DNA of 64,000 nt from Curtobacterium sp. PhB115 (GCF_003752025.1 NZ_RJKR01000007.1:1-64000); one strand, 5' to 3'; counted from the stretch's first letter, positions 42,757 through 52,112 are shown. A program made the numbers and translations. The notes: generated by a model not told the origin, from the letters alone.

Positions 42757-43652
42757 CGGCTGCGAGCGTGGACACGACCCGGTCGGGAGGCACGGCCTCC
42801 TTCGGCGTCCGCCTCGCGGCCGCCATGGGGGAGCGTTCACCCCTCTGCGTCGGCATCGACCCCCACGCCGCCACCCTGGCGGCGTGGGGCCTCGGCCGCG
42901 ACGAGCAGGGTCTCACCGCCTTCGGTGCGACCCTGGTCGACGCGGCCGTCGGCCGCGCCGCGATCGTGAAGCCGCAGATCGCCTTCTTCGAGGCGGCGGG
43001 GGTGGCGGGCTACCGCGCGCTCGACGCGACCATCCGTCGTGCACGCGATGCGGGCCTCCTGGTCGTCGCCGACGTGAAGCGGGGCGACATCGGGTCCACC
43101 GGTGACGACTACGCGCTCGCCTGGCTGGACCGCGACGGGCCGTTCGCGGCCGACGCGATGACGGTCTCGCCGTACCTCGGCTTCGGGTCGCTCCGGGGCA
43201 CGATCGACGTCGCCCGCGAGAACGGTGCCGGCGTGTTCGTGCTCGCGGCGACGAGCAACCCCGAGGCCCGCGTGCTGCAGACCGCCGTGCTGGCCGAGGG
43301 GCCGCGTGCCGGACGGTCCGTCGCTGCCGGTATCGTCGTGGACGTGGCAGACGACAACCGGGCCGCGGGCGATCGAGCCCTCGGCGACGTCGGGCTCGTG
43401 CTCGGCGCGACCCTCGACCTCGACGACTTCGGCATCGACGCGGCGGACATCGGTTCCGCGCCGATCCTGGCTCCGGGCTTCGGTGCCCAGGGTGCCCGGA
43501 TCGAGGACCTCCGAGCGCTGTACGGCGCCCGCGCCGACCAGGTGCTCGTGAGCGAGTCCCGCGGGCTCCTCGCCGACGGCCCCGACGGCGTCGCTGCCCG
43601 GATCGCGGACCGCGCCGAGCGCATCCGCACCGCGCTGGGATCCGCCGCGTGA
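42753..43652 (+). CDS. pyrF: Orotidine-5'-phosphate decarboxylase, type 2
   Basis: Final UMP-forming step. At 299 residues it is the longer actinobacterial type 2 form. The catalytic Asp-Lys-Asp array is in [12 protein letters not shown] near residue 110, and [11 protein letters not shown] near residue 72 and [10 protein letters not shown] near residue 163 are family blocks; [11 protein letters not shown] near residue 240 is the phosphate loop. GTG 42753 overlaps carB by GTGA, and the stop overlaps gmk by GTGA. pyrD and pyrE are not in the window. Confidence 0.97.
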   Translation: MTAASVDTTRSGGTASFGVRLAAAMGERSPLCVGIDPHAATLAAWGLGRDEQGLTAFGATLVDAAVGRAAIVKPQIAFFEAAGVAGYRALDATIRRARDAGLLVVADVKRGDIGSTGDDYALAWLDRDGPFAADAMTVSPYLGFGSLRGTIDVARENGAGVFVLAATSNPEARVLQTAVLAEGPRAGRSVAAGIVVDVADDNRAAGDRALGDVGLVLGATLDLDDFGIDAADIGSAPILAPGFGAQGARIEDLRALYGARADQVLVSESRGLLADGPDGVAARIADRAERIRTALGSAA

Positions 43653-44572
43653 CCGACGACCGGCCGGACCTGCCCGCGCACCGCACCCCACCGGAGGTCG
43701 ACCGTGTCGCCGCCGCACAGGCCGCGGTGGCCGCGCGACGCGCCCGGGCCGCGGTGAAGGCCGCGATCGCGTCGGGGGAGCGCTCGGCCCTCGAGGTCGC
43801 GCGTTCCGCCTGGGACGACTCGCTCGTCGAGACCACGTCCGCCGAACGGTCCCTGCGCGTGCGGGACCTGCTCGTCAGCCTGCCTGGCATCGGCCCGGCG
43901 CGCGCCGAGTCGATCATGGGCACCCTCCGCATCGCACCGTCGAAGCGGCTCGGTGGCCTCGGCACCCGGCAGCGGGTCGCCCTGGCCGACTGGCTCGCCG
44001 CCCGGGGCCGGAAGCGCGGGTCGTCGAAGCTCGTCGTCCTCGCCGGCCCGACCGCGGTCGGCAAGGGCACCGTCAGCGCGCACATCCGCGAGCAGTACCC
44101 GGACGTCAACCTCAGCGTCTCCGCGACGACCAGGAAGCCGCGCCCCGGCGAGGTCGACGGCGTGCACTACTACTTCGTCGACGACGCCGAGTTCGACCGG
44201 ATGATCCGCGACCGCGAACTGCTCGAGTGGGCCACCGTGCACAACTCGTACCGGTACGGCACCCCGCGGCCGCCGATCGACCGTGCGCTCGACGCCGGCG
44301 AGAAGGTCATGCTCGAGATCGACCTGCAGGGCGCCCGGCAGGTCCGCGACGCCATGCCCGAGGCCGTGCTCGTGTTCCTGCTGCCCCCGACGTGGGAGGA
44401 ACTTGTGCGCCGGCTGATCGGCCGCGGCACCGAGTCACCCGAGGAACAAGCGCGCCGACTCGACACCGCGAAGGTCGAACTGGCCGCCCAGGACGAGTTC
44501 GACGTCCGGATCGTGAACTCCGATGTCGGCACCGCGGCACGTGAGGTCGTAGACTTGTTCTCTGCGCCCTGA
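43649..44572 (+). CDS. gmk: mIHF nucleoid protein fused to guanylate kinase
   Basis: A 307-residue fusion. Residues about 10-125 form an actinobacterial integration host factor (mIHF): a long basic helix ([18 protein letters not shown]), then the helix-hairpin-helix [17 protein letters not shown] and the [18 protein letters not shown] block. Residues 127-307 are a complete guanylate kinase: Walker [10 protein letters not shown] at 133-141, [20 protein letters not shown] and the lid Arg residues. In mycobacteria mihF and gmk are adjacent separate genes. No stop, start or frameshift separates the parts here; GTG 43649 overlaps pyrF. Internal initiation at GTG or ATG codons near the junction cannot be excluded. 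Confidence 0.93.
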   Translation: MTDDRPDLPAHRTPPEVDRVAAAQAAVAARRARAAVKAAIASGERSALEVARSAWDDSLVETTSAERSLRVRDLLVSLPGIGPARAESIMGTLRIAPSKRLGGLGTRQRVALADWLAARGRKRGSSKLVVLAGPTAVGKGTVSAHIREQYPDVNLSVSATTRKPRPGEVDGVHYYFVDDAEFDRMIRDRELLEWATVHNSYRYGTPRPPIDRALDAGEKVMLEIDLQGARQVRDAMPEAVLVFLLPPTWEELVRRLIGRGTESPEEQARRLDTAKVELAAQDEFDVRIVNSDVGTAAREVVDLFSAP

Positions 44573-44599
44573 CGGGTGCACCGACTTCGAGGAGACACC

Positions 44600-44863
44600 A
44601 TGGCCAACCCCCAGGGCATCATCGACCCGCCCATCGACGACCTGCTCAGCAAGGTCGAGTCGAAGTACGCGCTCGTCATCTTCGCCTCCAAGCGTGCGCG
44701 CCAGATCAACGACTACTACGCCGACCTGCACGAGGGCTCGCTCTTCGACAACGTCGGCCCGCTCGTCGACTCGACGATCGACGACAAGCCGCTGTCCGTC
44801 GCGCTCCACGAGATCAACGAGGACAAGCTCACCGTCACCAAGCAGCAGCAGCCCTCCGACTGA
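44600..44863 (+). CDS. rpoZ: RNA polymerase omega subunit
   Basis: Small polymerase assembly subunit of 87 residues. ATG 44600 ([19 protein letters not shown]) has GAGGAG 6-7 nt upstream. The conserved omega core is [20 protein letters not shown], followed by [15 protein letters not shown]. It follows gmk as in most actinobacteria. coaBC, which often comes next, is missing; metK starts 5 bp after the stop. Confidence 0.96.
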   Translation: MANPQGIIDPPIDDLLSKVESKYALVIFASKRARQINDYYADLHEGSLFDNVGPLVDSTIDDKPLSVALHEINEDKLTVTKQQQPSD

Positions 44864-44868
44864 TCCCG

Positions 44869-46080
44869 GTGACTGCAGCTGCTCTGCGCCTCTTCACGTC
44901 CGAGTCGGTGACCGAGGGGCACCCCGACAAGATCTGTGACCAGATCTCGGACAGCATCCTCGATGCGTTGCTGACGGTGGACCCGAACGCTCGTGTCGCC
45001 GTCGAGACCATGGTGACCACCGGGCTCGTGCACGTCGCGGGCGAGGTCACGACCTCCGGCTACGTGGAGATCCCGAAGATCGTCCGAGACGTCATCACGG
45101 GCATCGGGTACAACTCGTCCGAGGTCTCCTTCGACGGCCACACCTGTGGTGTCGAGGTCTCGATCGGTGCGCAGTCGCCGGACATCGCCCAGGGCGTGGA
45201 CGAGTCGCTCGACTCCCGCTCCGGCGCCGTCGACCCGCTCGACCGCCAGGGTGCCGGCGACCAGGGCATCATGTTCGGGTTCGCGACGAACGAGACCCCC
45301 GAGTACATGCCCGTCGCGATCTGGCTGGCACACCGCCTGGCCGAGCGACTGGCAGCGGTCCGCAAGTCCGGCGAGCTGACGTTCCTGCGTCCCGACGGCA
45401 AGACCCAGGTCACCGTCGGGTACGACGGCGTCGTCCCGAAGACCGTCGAGACCGTGGTCCTGTCGACGCAGCACGCGCCGAGCGTCTCGCTCGAGCAGCT
45501 CACCGCCGACATCACCGAGCACGTGATCCGTCCGGTGCTCGACCTGGTCGACCTCGACTCGTCCCACGTGGACGTCATCGTGAACCCGACCGGTCGGTTC
45601 GAGATCGGTGGCCCCCAGGGCGACGCCGGCCTCACCGGTCGCAAGGTCATCGTCGACACCTACGGCGGGGCATCCCGTCACGGTGGCGGTGCGTTCAGCG
45701 GCAAGGACCCGTCGAAGGTCGACCGCTCGGCCGCGTACGCCCTGCGCTGGGTCGCGAAGAACGCCGTCGCGGCGGGCCTCGCCGACCGGCTCGAGGTCCA
45801 GGTCGCCTACGCGATCGGCCGCGCGGCGCCCGTCGGGCTCTACGTCGAGTCGTTCGGCACCGGGCACGTCGACGACGCCACGATCGAGGCCGCGATCCGT
45901 CAGGTGTTCGACCTGCGCCCGGCCGCGATCATCCGCGACCTCGACCTGCTCCGTCCGATCTACGCGCAGACCGCGACGTACGGGCACTTCGGCCGTGAGC
46001 TCCCCGGGTTCACCTGGGAGCAGCTCGACCGTGTCGAGGAACTCCGCGCCGCCGCAGGACTCGTCGCCGCAGCCGTCTGA
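44869..46080 (+). CDS. metK: S-adenosylmethionine synthetase
   Basis: Makes SAM from methionine and ATP. The 403-residue protein has the full signature set: [20 protein letters not shown] at the N-terminus, [12 protein letters not shown] near residue 127 and [19 protein letters not shown] near residue 273. The GTG start at 44869 is only 5 bp after rpoZ, without an obvious ribosome site, so translation may depend on coupling. priA follows 8 bp downstream. Confidence 0.98.
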   Translation: MTAAALRLFTSESVTEGHPDKICDQISDSILDALLTVDPNARVAVETMVTTGLVHVAGEVTTSGYVEIPKIVRDVITGIGYNSSEVSFDGHTCGVEVSIGAQSPDIAQGVDESLDSRSGAVDPLDRQGAGDQGIMFGFATNETPEYMPVAIWLAHRLAERLAAVRKSGELTFLRPDGKTQVTVGYDGVVPKTVETVVLSTQHAPSVSLEQLTADITEHVIRPVLDLVDLDSSHVDVIVNPTGRFEIGGPQGDAGLTGRKVIVDTYGGASRHGGGAFSGKDPSKVDRSAAYALRWVAKNAVAAGLADRLEVQVAYAIGRAAPVGLYVESFGTGHVDDATIEAAIRQVFDLRPAAIIRDLDLLRPIYAQTATYGHFGRELPGFTWEQLDRVEELRAAAGLVAAAV

Positions 46081-46088
46081 AGCACCGC

Positions 46089-48089
46089 GTGACCACCGTC
46101 GCGCGCGTCGTCCTCGACTCGCCGCTCCCGCAGTTGGACCGTCTGTTCGACTACCGGGTGCCGGCCGAGCTCGAGGACGACTGCGTTCCGGGCGTCCGCG
46201 TGAAGGTGCCGCTCCGCACCGGCGCGCGGATGTCCGACGGCTACGTCGTCGAGATCGTGTCAGAGGGCGAGTACCCTGGCGAGCTCAGCCAGATCGAGAC
46301 CGTCGTGTCACCCGTGCCGGTCCTCGCGCCGGAGATCTGGACGCTCGCCCGGGCGGTGGCGGACCGGGCAGCCGGCGTCGCGTCCGACGTGCTCCGGCTC
46401 GCGGTGCCGACCCGGCAGGTCCGTGCCGAGAAGGCCTGGCTGGGCCGGGACACCGCATGGTCGCCCCCGCCGGTGACCGCCCCGCCCGTCACCGGCTACG
46501 CCGACGGCGTCCTGGAGGCACTGGTCGCGGACCGCGGACGTGCTGCGGTCGCCGCCGTGCCCCACCCCGTGGCCCTGGCCGGCCCCGCGGACTCCGGTGC
46601 CGCCGGCGAGCCCGTCTGGGTGCCCGGGTGGGCCGCCACGCTGGCGCAGGCCGCCGCGCACACCCTGGCCGCCGAGCGGTCCGCCGTGATCGCCGTCCCC
46701 GACTTCCGCGACGTCACCGATCTCGAACGGGCACTCCTCGCGGTGCTCCCGCCCGAGCGTGTCGTCCGGTTCGACGCCAAGCAGACGAACGGGCAACGGG
46801 CCAAGGCGCTCCTGCAGGCCCGGACCCACGCGGTCGTCGCGATCGGGAACCGTGCGGCGGTGTACGCGCCGGCGACCGACCTCGGGCTCATCGCGATGTG
46901 GGACGACGGGGACGCCTCGTTCATCGAGCCGCGGGCGCCGTACGTGCACACGCGCGACGTCGCCCTCGTCCGAGCCGCGCAGTCCGGTGCCGCCCTGCTG
47001 TTCGTGTCGCACGCGCGGAGCACCGACGTGCAGCGCCTCGTCGAGCTGCACTGGTTGCAGGACGTCACGCCGTACCGGGTGAAGACCCCGAAGGTCATCC
47101 CGACGGTGCAGCAGACCGGTGCCGAGGGCTACGCCGCACAGGCACGCATCCCCAGCTCGGCGTGGCGCGCCGCACGACAGGCGAGTCAGCACGGCCCGGT
47201 GCTCGTGCAGGTCGCCAGCCCCGGCTTCGGCACCGGACTCGTCTGTGCCGAGTGCGGGGAGCGCGCGCACTGCCGGGTCTGCGGCGGACCGCTCGGCAGC
47301 CCGCACCGAGGCGCCACGCCCGAGTGCCGGTTCTGCGGCGCACTCGCGGTCGGGTTCCGCTGTCCGACGTGCGGCAACGGCACCGTGAAGCCCGTCGGGC
47401 AGGGGGCGCAACGCACCGCGGACGAACTCGGCCGGGCGTTCCCGGGGACCCGGATCGTCGTCGCCGACGGGTCACGCCCACTCGACGAGGTGCCCGCGAA
47501 GCCCTCCGTCGTCGTCGCCACCCGCGGTGCCGAACCGTCCGTGCCGGGTGGCTACGCCTGCGTCCTGCTGCTCGACGGCGAGAAGATGCTCGCCCGAGAA
47601 GGCCTCCGGGTGCAGGAGGACGTGCTGCGGTTCTGGACCAACGCGGCCGCGAAGGGCGCTCCCGGCGCCGAGGCGTACCTCGTCGGCATCGGCGGGAAGC
47701 TCGCGACGGCGATGGCCCTGTGGCGGCTCGACGGCCCGGCGCACGACGAACTCACGGACCGCCGCGAGCTGCACTTCCCGCCGGCCGTCCGGGTCGCGAC
47801 GATGACGGGCACCGACGAGGCCGTCACCGCGGCGGTCGAGGCCCTCGAAGGTGCGACCGTCGGACCGGTGCTCGGCCCCGTCCCGGTCGAGGACGACGCG
47901 CTGCCCGGTACCGTGCGTGCGATCGTGCGCTTCCCGTACGCGCACGGCGCCGAGGTCGCGGCGACCCTGAAGGCCGAGGTGATCCGGCGGTCGTCCACCA
48001 GGCGGGTGCTCAAGGGCGGGAACCGGCGCCGAGCGGCCCCGACGCTGCGGGTCCGACTCGACGACGCCGAGCCGTTCACCGAGGTCTGA
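46089..48089 (+). CDS. priA: PriA-like primosomal protein lacking helicase motifs
   Basis: Actinobacterial PriA homologue of 666 residues. The N-terminal DNA-binding domain (LPQLDRLFDYRVP; GVRVKVPLRTGARMSDGYVV) is intact. The zinc cysteines are present near residues 383-440 (CAECGERAHCRVCGG, CRFCG, CPTCG). The Walker A expected near residue 200 is absent (TLAAERSAVIAVPDFRD), and the DEEH-type Walker B is WDDGDASF. It therefore cannot be an ATP-driven helicase, a state known for the actinobacterial family; a role in restart protein assembly is inferred. It closes the pyr-to-priA gene run. Confidence 0.93.
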   Translation: MTTVARVVLDSPLPQLDRLFDYRVPAELEDDCVPGVRVKVPLRTGARMSDGYVVEIVSEGEYPGELSQIETVVSPVPVLAPEIWTLARAVADRAAGVASDVLRLAVPTRQVRAEKAWLGRDTAWSPPPVTAPPVTGYADGVLEALVADRGRAAVAAVPHPVALAGPADSGAAGEPVWVPGWAATLAQAAAHTLAAERSAVIAVPDFRDVTDLERALLAVLPPERVVRFDAKQTNGQRAKALLQARTHAVVAIGNRAAVYAPATDLGLIAMWDDGDASFIEPRAPYVHTRDVALVRAAQSGAALLFVSHARSTDVQRLVELHWLQDVTPYRVKTPKVIPTVQQTGAEGYAAQARIPSSAWRAARQASQHGPVLVQVASPGFGTGLVCAECGERAHCRVCGGPLGSPHRGATPECRFCGALAVGFRCPTCGNGTVKPVGQGAQRTADELGRAFPGTRIVVADGSRPLDEVPAKPSVVVATRGAEPSVPGGYACVLLLDGEKMLAREGLRVQEDVLRFWTNAAAKGAPGAEAYLVGIGGKLATAMALWRLDGPAHDELTDRRELHFPPAVRVATMTGTDEAVTAAVEALEGATVGPVLGPVPVEDDALPGTVRAIVRFPYAHGAEVAATLKAEVIRRSSTRRVLKGGNRRRAAPTLRVRLDDAEPFTEV

Positions 48090-48172
48090 CCCAACCGTCT
48101 GTCGGACCGACGTGTGCGGGGCGGAGCTGCGCCGTGCCTCCCGGCCCGCATGCGTGAGCATGTTGCGACGTT

Positions 48173-48264
48173 CCACGCGTCGATCGACTCGTGTTCTGTC
48201 GGACGATGCGCACGGGACCGATGTGTGTGCACCTTCCGACGAACCACGCGTCGATCTCCTCGTG
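48173..48264 (+). repeat. Imperfect 21-bp direct repeat pair
   Basis: CCACGCGTCGATC plus a CTCGTG end occurs at 48173-48193 and 48244-48264, with 2-3 internal differences. Related GTCGGAC and CCGA[C/T]GTGTG words precede each copy. The 238-bp region between priA and the DUF4383 gene has no gene or clear terminator. Confidence 0.5.
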
Positions 48265-48327
48265 GATCGTCGCAGAAGGCGCGTCCCGCGGCCCGCGCCC
48301 CGCAGCGCCCGCGCCCGCCGCGCCCCG

Positions 48328-48783
48328 TCAGGCGCCGACCGGGCGCCGACGCTCGCGCGGGAACACGATGCCGAGCGCGACCATGCCGACCGCGAGCACG
48401 AGGTGCAGCCAGTTGTCGGCCCAGTTCAGCGGGACGAAGTTCGCGCCCGACATGTGCCCGGCGGTGAAGAGCCCGTAGACCCACAGCACGAAGTAGACGA
48501 CCCCTCCGATCACGAGGTACATCCGCGACCCGGTGGCGTACCCGGCGGCGAGCAGCCCGACGACCCCGAACAGCAGGTGCACGACGTTGTGCAGCACCGA
48601 CACCTGGAAGAGCCCGAGCAACATCGCCATCGAGCCGTGACCAGCGCCGCCCAGGTCGCCGGTCGTCAGCCCGGGGACGAACCCGGCGATCCCGACGAGC
48701 AGGAAGACGATGCCCACCAGGAGCGCCACCTTCTGGATGCTGGAGCCTGCGTAGCGGTTGGTGGACGACGTGACGTCGGACAT
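48328..48783 (-). CDS. DUF4383 four-helix membrane protein
   Basis: Membrane protein of 151 residues with four helices: VALLVGIVFLLVGIAGFVPG, LHNVVHLLFGVVGLLAAGYA, YLVIGGVVYFVLWVYGLF and WLHLVLAVGMVALGIVF. The NxxHLLFG and NWADNWLHLVLA segments are typical of the DUF4383 family. No function is known. ATG 48783 has AGGAGGG 6 nt upstream, which excludes the longer frame opposite fmt. It lies alone between priA and fmt, where def is often found in related genomes. Confidence 0.85.
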   Translation of the reverse strand: MSDVTSSTNRYAGSSIQKVALLVGIVFLLVGIAGFVPGLTTGDLGGAGHGSMAMLLGLFQVSVLHNVVHLLFGVVGLLAAGYATGSRMYLVIGGVVYFVLWVYGLFTAGHMSGANFVPLNWADNWLHLVLAVGMVALGIVFPRERRRPVGA

Positions 48784-48879
48784 GGGAACCCTCCTCGTTC
48801 GGTGGCGCCGACCGTACCCAGGTCCTCCCGGCCCGGTTCGGGTCAGTCCGCGGAGCGCGCTCGTGGGAGGATCGAACCC

Positions 48880-49815
48880 ATGCGTCTCGTCGTCGCCGGC
48901 AGCCCCGCTGCGGCCGTCCCCACCCTCCGCCGTCTGGCGGCGTCCGAGCACGAGATCGCCGCGGTCCTGACCCGTCCCGCCACGCCGCAGGGCCGGAAGC
49001 GCGTCCTCACCCTGACGCCGGTCGCGCAGGCCGCCGCGGAGCTCGGCCTCCCCGTGATCGAGGCGTCCCGGGTGGACGACGCAGTCACCGCCCAGCTCGT
49101 CGCACTCCAGGTCGACCTCGGCGTCATCGTCGCCTACGGGGCACTGCTCCGTCGCCCGGCCCTGGACGCGCCGCGCCTCGGCTGGATCAACCTGCACTTC
49201 TCCGACCTGCCGGCGTACCGCGGTGCCGCGCCGGTGCAGCGTGCCGTGATGGCGGGGGACTCCCGCACCGCGGCCGCCGTCTTCCAACTGGTCGAGGCCC
49301 TCGACGCCGGCCCGGTGTACGCCGCCGACCCGTTCGACATCGACCGGGAGGCCACCTCGGGCGAGGTCCTCGCCGCCATGGCCGAGTCCGGCGCCGACAC
49401 GGTCGCCCGGGTGGTCGACGCGATCGCCGCCGGCACCGCCGTCGCGACCGAGCAGACCGGTACCCCGACCCTCGCGCCGAAGCTCACGATCGACGACGGC
49501 CGCATCGACTTCGCCGCACCGGCAGCGGTCGTGCACGCTCGCCTGCGTGGCGTGACGCCCGAGCCCGGCGCGTACGCCCACCTCGGCGACACCCGCGTGA
49601 AGCTGCTCCGCAGCAACCGCCTGCCAGGAGGCACCGCGGACCCCGCCCCGCAGCTCACGCCCGGCGCGCTCGCACTCCACGGCGGTCGGCTGCTGGTCGG
49701 GACCGGTGACACTCCGCTGGCGCTGCTCGAGGTGCAGCCTGCCGGCAAGAAGGCGATGGACGCCGCAGCCTGGGCCCGTGGCCTCGGCGAACTCGACGGG
49801 AAGGTCCTCGCATGA
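48880..49815 (+). CDS. fmt: Methionyl-tRNA formyltransferase
   Basis: Formylates initiator Met-tRNA. The 311-residue protein has an N-terminal formyltransferase domain (MRLVVAGSPAAAVPTLRRL; INLHFSDLPAYRGAAPVQRAV near residue 100 with the catalytic Asn-His region) and a C-terminal OB domain from about residue 205. GGGAGG lies about 10 nt before ATG 48880. def, its common partner, is not adjacent. The stop overlaps rsmB by ATGA. Confidence 0.97.
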   Translation: MRLVVAGSPAAAVPTLRRLAASEHEIAAVLTRPATPQGRKRVLTLTPVAQAAAELGLPVIEASRVDDAVTAQLVALQVDLGVIVAYGALLRRPALDAPRLGWINLHFSDLPAYRGAAPVQRAVMAGDSRTAAAVFQLVEALDAGPVYAADPFDIDREATSGEVLAAMAESGADTVARVVDAIAAGTAVATEQTGTPTLAPKLTIDDGRIDFAAPAAVVHARLRGVTPEPGAYAHLGDTRVKLLRSNRLPGGTADPAPQLTPGALALHGGRLLVGTGDTPLALLEVQPAGKKAMDAAAWARGLGELDGKVLA

Positions 49816-51386
49816 GCCCCCAGACGAAGCCCCAGGGAGCCCGCCGCGGCGCACGTCCGGCGAACGCCCGTCGAGTAGCGTTCGACGTGCTCCGCGCCGT
49901 GCAGGTCGACGACGCCTACGCAAACCTGCTGCTGCCGTCGCGCATCCGCCGTGCCGGCCTGACCGCCCGTGACGCTGCCTTCGCCACCGAGCTCACCTAC
50001 GGCTCCATCCGGATGCTCGGCCGGTACGACGTCATCATCGCGCTGGCCTCCGGTCGACGCGCGGAGAACATCGAGGCCGACGTGCTCGACGTGATGCGCC
50101 TCGGTGCCCACCAGTTGCTCGCGATGCGCACCCCGACGCACGCCGCCGTCGACGCCACGGTCGAGCTCGCCCGCGAGGTCGGGGCCCGCCGCGCCACCGG
50201 GTTCGTGAACGCCGTGATGCGCAAGATCGCCGCCCGCACCGACGAGGAGTGGGACGCCCAGATCACCGAGGGCCGTGGCGGCGACGCCTTGCTCGCGACC
50301 CGGTGGTCGCACCCGGTCTGGGTCGTCTCGGCCCTCCGCGACGCACTGGCCGCCGAGCGTTCCCGCGACGAGCTCGCGGCCCTGCTCGCCGCGGACAACG
50401 CCGCGCCCCGGGTGCAGCTCGCCGCGCTGCCCGGGCTCGCCACCGACGAGGACATCGCCACCGCGACCGCGCGCACGGTGCCGGAAGCAGATGACGACGC
50501 CGATGCCGCGTTCGCCGACGCGACCGGCGCGGCCGACGCACCGGCGGCCCTGGTGCCCGTCGACGACGAACCGGAGGCCGACGGCGCGACCGGCACCGTG
50601 CCTCCCGTCCGGACCGCCGACCCCGTGGCGGAGGCGGACGCCCTGCCGGTCTCGCCCGTCGGGATCCGGGGCATCTCCGGCGACCCCGCGCGCGTGCCGG
50701 GCGTCGCTGCCGGACGCCTGCGCGTGCAGGACGAGGGCTCCCAGCTCGCCGCCCTCGCGCTGAGCCGCTCGTCCGAGGTCCGCGCGGGGGAGCGCTGGCT
50801 CGACATGTGCGCCGGCCCCGGCGGCAAGGCCGCGCTGCTCGCCGCCGAGGCGCAGCAGGGCGGCGCGACCCTCGTCGCGAACGAGCTCGTGCCGGCGCGT
50901 GCCGGACTCGTGCGGAACGCCCTCGGGGTGTTCGGCGACCACGTCCGCGTCGTCGAGGGCGACGCCCGGCGCTACGGCCGCGACGGCACCGGGATGACCT
51001 TCGACCGCATCCTGCTCGACGCGCCGTGCACCGGCCTCGGCGCGCTGCGTCGCCGTCCGGAGGCACGCTGGCGGAAGACCCCCGAGGACGTCCAGGAGCT
51101 CGCCGCCCTGCAGACCGAGCTGCTCGATGCCGCGGTCCGGGTGCTCGCCCCGGGTGGGACGCTCGCCTACGTGACGTGCTCGCCGCACCTGGCCGAGACA
51201 CGCGGGCAGGTCGACGCGCTGATGGGGCGGCACGGGGGAGTGCTCGAGCAGCTCGACACCGCGACGATCGTGCGCCACGTCGCCGCGCGCGACCCGGAGA
51301 TCGCGGACGGGAACACGGCGCAGCTCTGGCCGCACCGGGTCGGGACGGACGCGATGTTCATCGCGCTGTTCCGTCGCGTCGGCTGA
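49812..51386 (+). CDS. rsmB: 16S rRNA m5C967 methyltransferase RsmB
   Basis: SAM-dependent rRNA methyltransferase of 524 residues. A NusB-like RNA-binding domain (about 15-150, FDVLRAVQVDDAYANLLLP) precedes the Rossmann domain with the SAM motif LDMCAGPGGKAALLA near residue 332. The two cysteines lie in DAPCTGLGALRRRPEARW and VTCSPHLAETRG. An acidic Asp/Ala/Pro-rich insertion of about 60 residues (about 223-286) makes it longer than the ~430-450 of typical members. ATG 49812 overlaps fmt. It converges on the NAD(P)-binding gene with a 16-bp gap. Confidence 0.94.
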   Translation: MSPQTKPQGARRGARPANARRVAFDVLRAVQVDDAYANLLLPSRIRRAGLTARDAAFATELTYGSIRMLGRYDVIIALASGRRAENIEADVLDVMRLGAHQLLAMRTPTHAAVDATVELAREVGARRATGFVNAVMRKIAARTDEEWDAQITEGRGGDALLATRWSHPVWVVSALRDALAAERSRDELAALLAADNAAPRVQLAALPGLATDEDIATATARTVPEADDDADAAFADATGAADAPAALVPVDDEPEADGATGTVPPVRTADPVAEADALPVSPVGIRGISGDPARVPGVAAGRLRVQDEGSQLAALALSRSSEVRAGERWLDMCAGPGGKAALLAAEAQQGGATLVANELVPARAGLVRNALGVFGDHVRVVEGDARRYGRDGTGMTFDRILLDAPCTGLGALRRRPEARWRKTPEDVQELAALQTELLDAAVRVLAPGGTLAYVTCSPHLAETRGQVDALMGRHGGVLEQLDTATIVRHVAARDPEIADGNTAQLWPHRVGTDAMFIALFRRVG

Positions 51387-51402
51387 GCGGGTCGCTCGCC
51401 GT

Positions 51403-52056
51403 TCAGGCCCGTCGCCGGTAGGCGCTGCCGTCGCACGTGTGCACGGCCGTGTCGTCGAACAGGGCGCGCAGGTTGTACGTGGCGCAGTCCCGGAACGTGC
51501 CGATGCTGATCCACCGCGCCGACCGGCGGAGCTCGCCCTTCGTGGGACCGTCCGAGCCGATGCCGGCCCGGTGGACGGTCCAGGCGATGTCCTGCGCTTC
51601 GGCGTCGAGGTAGCGCATGACCGCCTCGTTGTCCGCGTGCTGGCCGCGGTAGTCCCGCGCGAGCGTCGACCGGACGACGCGGAGCACGGGGGCGAGCCGC
51701 TTGCCGGGAGGGGCGCTCAGCCCGCCGGCCTGGTACAGCAGGCGCCGGGTGCCGTTCCGACGCATGGCCGGGACGAGGGCGCGGACGAACTGCGTGTTGA
51801 CGAGTCGCTCGCGTTGCGCGGCGACGTCCCCGAGCATCACGACCACGCCCGTCACGCCGTCGAGCAGCGCGTCGAGGTCGAGGTCGCCGGTGACCGAGCC
51901 CTGCACGACCTGCAGGTCGTCGTGCGGGACGGGCAGCTTCGACGGCGTCCGGACGACGGCGCGGACGCGGTGACCGGCGTCGAGCGCGAGCCGGGTGAAG
52001 TGCTGGCCGGTCTGGCCGGTCGCGCCGAACACGAGGAGGGTCTGATCTGGAGGCAT
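51403..52056 (-). CDS. NAD(P)-binding (NmrA/SDR-like) protein
   Basis: Atypical short-chain-dehydrogenase-like protein of 217 residues. The N-terminal nucleotide motif is LLVFGATGQTGQHFTRLAL, followed by RAVVRTPSKLP and VQGSVTGDLDLDALLDG. No Tyr-x3-Lys catalytic pair is evident, so it may be a sensor or a redox enzyme such as the NmrA/NAD(P)H-quinone type. ATG 52056 lies 6 nt after a TAGTTT box, which implies a leaderless mRNA. It is divergent from the TetR gene and probably its target. Confidence 0.85.
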   Translation of the reverse strand: MPPDQTLLVFGATGQTGQHFTRLALDAGHRVRAVVRTPSKLPVPHDDLQVVQGSVTGDLDLDALLDGVTGVVVMLGDVAAQRERLVNTQFVRALVPAMRRNGTRRLLYQAGGLSAPPGKRLAPVLRVVRSTLARDYRGQHADNEAVMRYLDAEAQDIAWTVHRAGIGSDGPTKGELRRSARWISIGTFRDCATYNLRALFDDTAVHTCDGSAYRRRA

Positions 52057-52062
52057 CTGGTC

Positions 52063-52112
52063 AAACTAGGCGTCGCCTAGAAAATAGTCAATGCCTAGTT
52101 CGGGTCTAGGAT
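52063..52112. promoter_or_regulatory. Divergent promoters with two CTAGG palindromic operators
   Basis: The minus promoter is TTGACT (minus strand of 52086-52091), a 17-bp spacer and TAGTTT (minus strand of 52063-52068). The plus promoter has TAGGAT at 52107-52112 and a weak TAGTCA -35. The perfect palindrome CTAGGCGTCGCCTAG (52066-52080) overlaps the minus -10 and spacer. A second inverted pair, CCTAG-N7-CTAGG (52094-52110), overlaps the plus -10. These fit binding of the adjacent TetR regulator and autoregulation. Confidence 0.75.

Noticed and set aside
39388..42840. Minus-strand open frame of 1150 codons opposite carB
   Set aside because: Shadow of carB; the GC-skewed composition explains the long frame.
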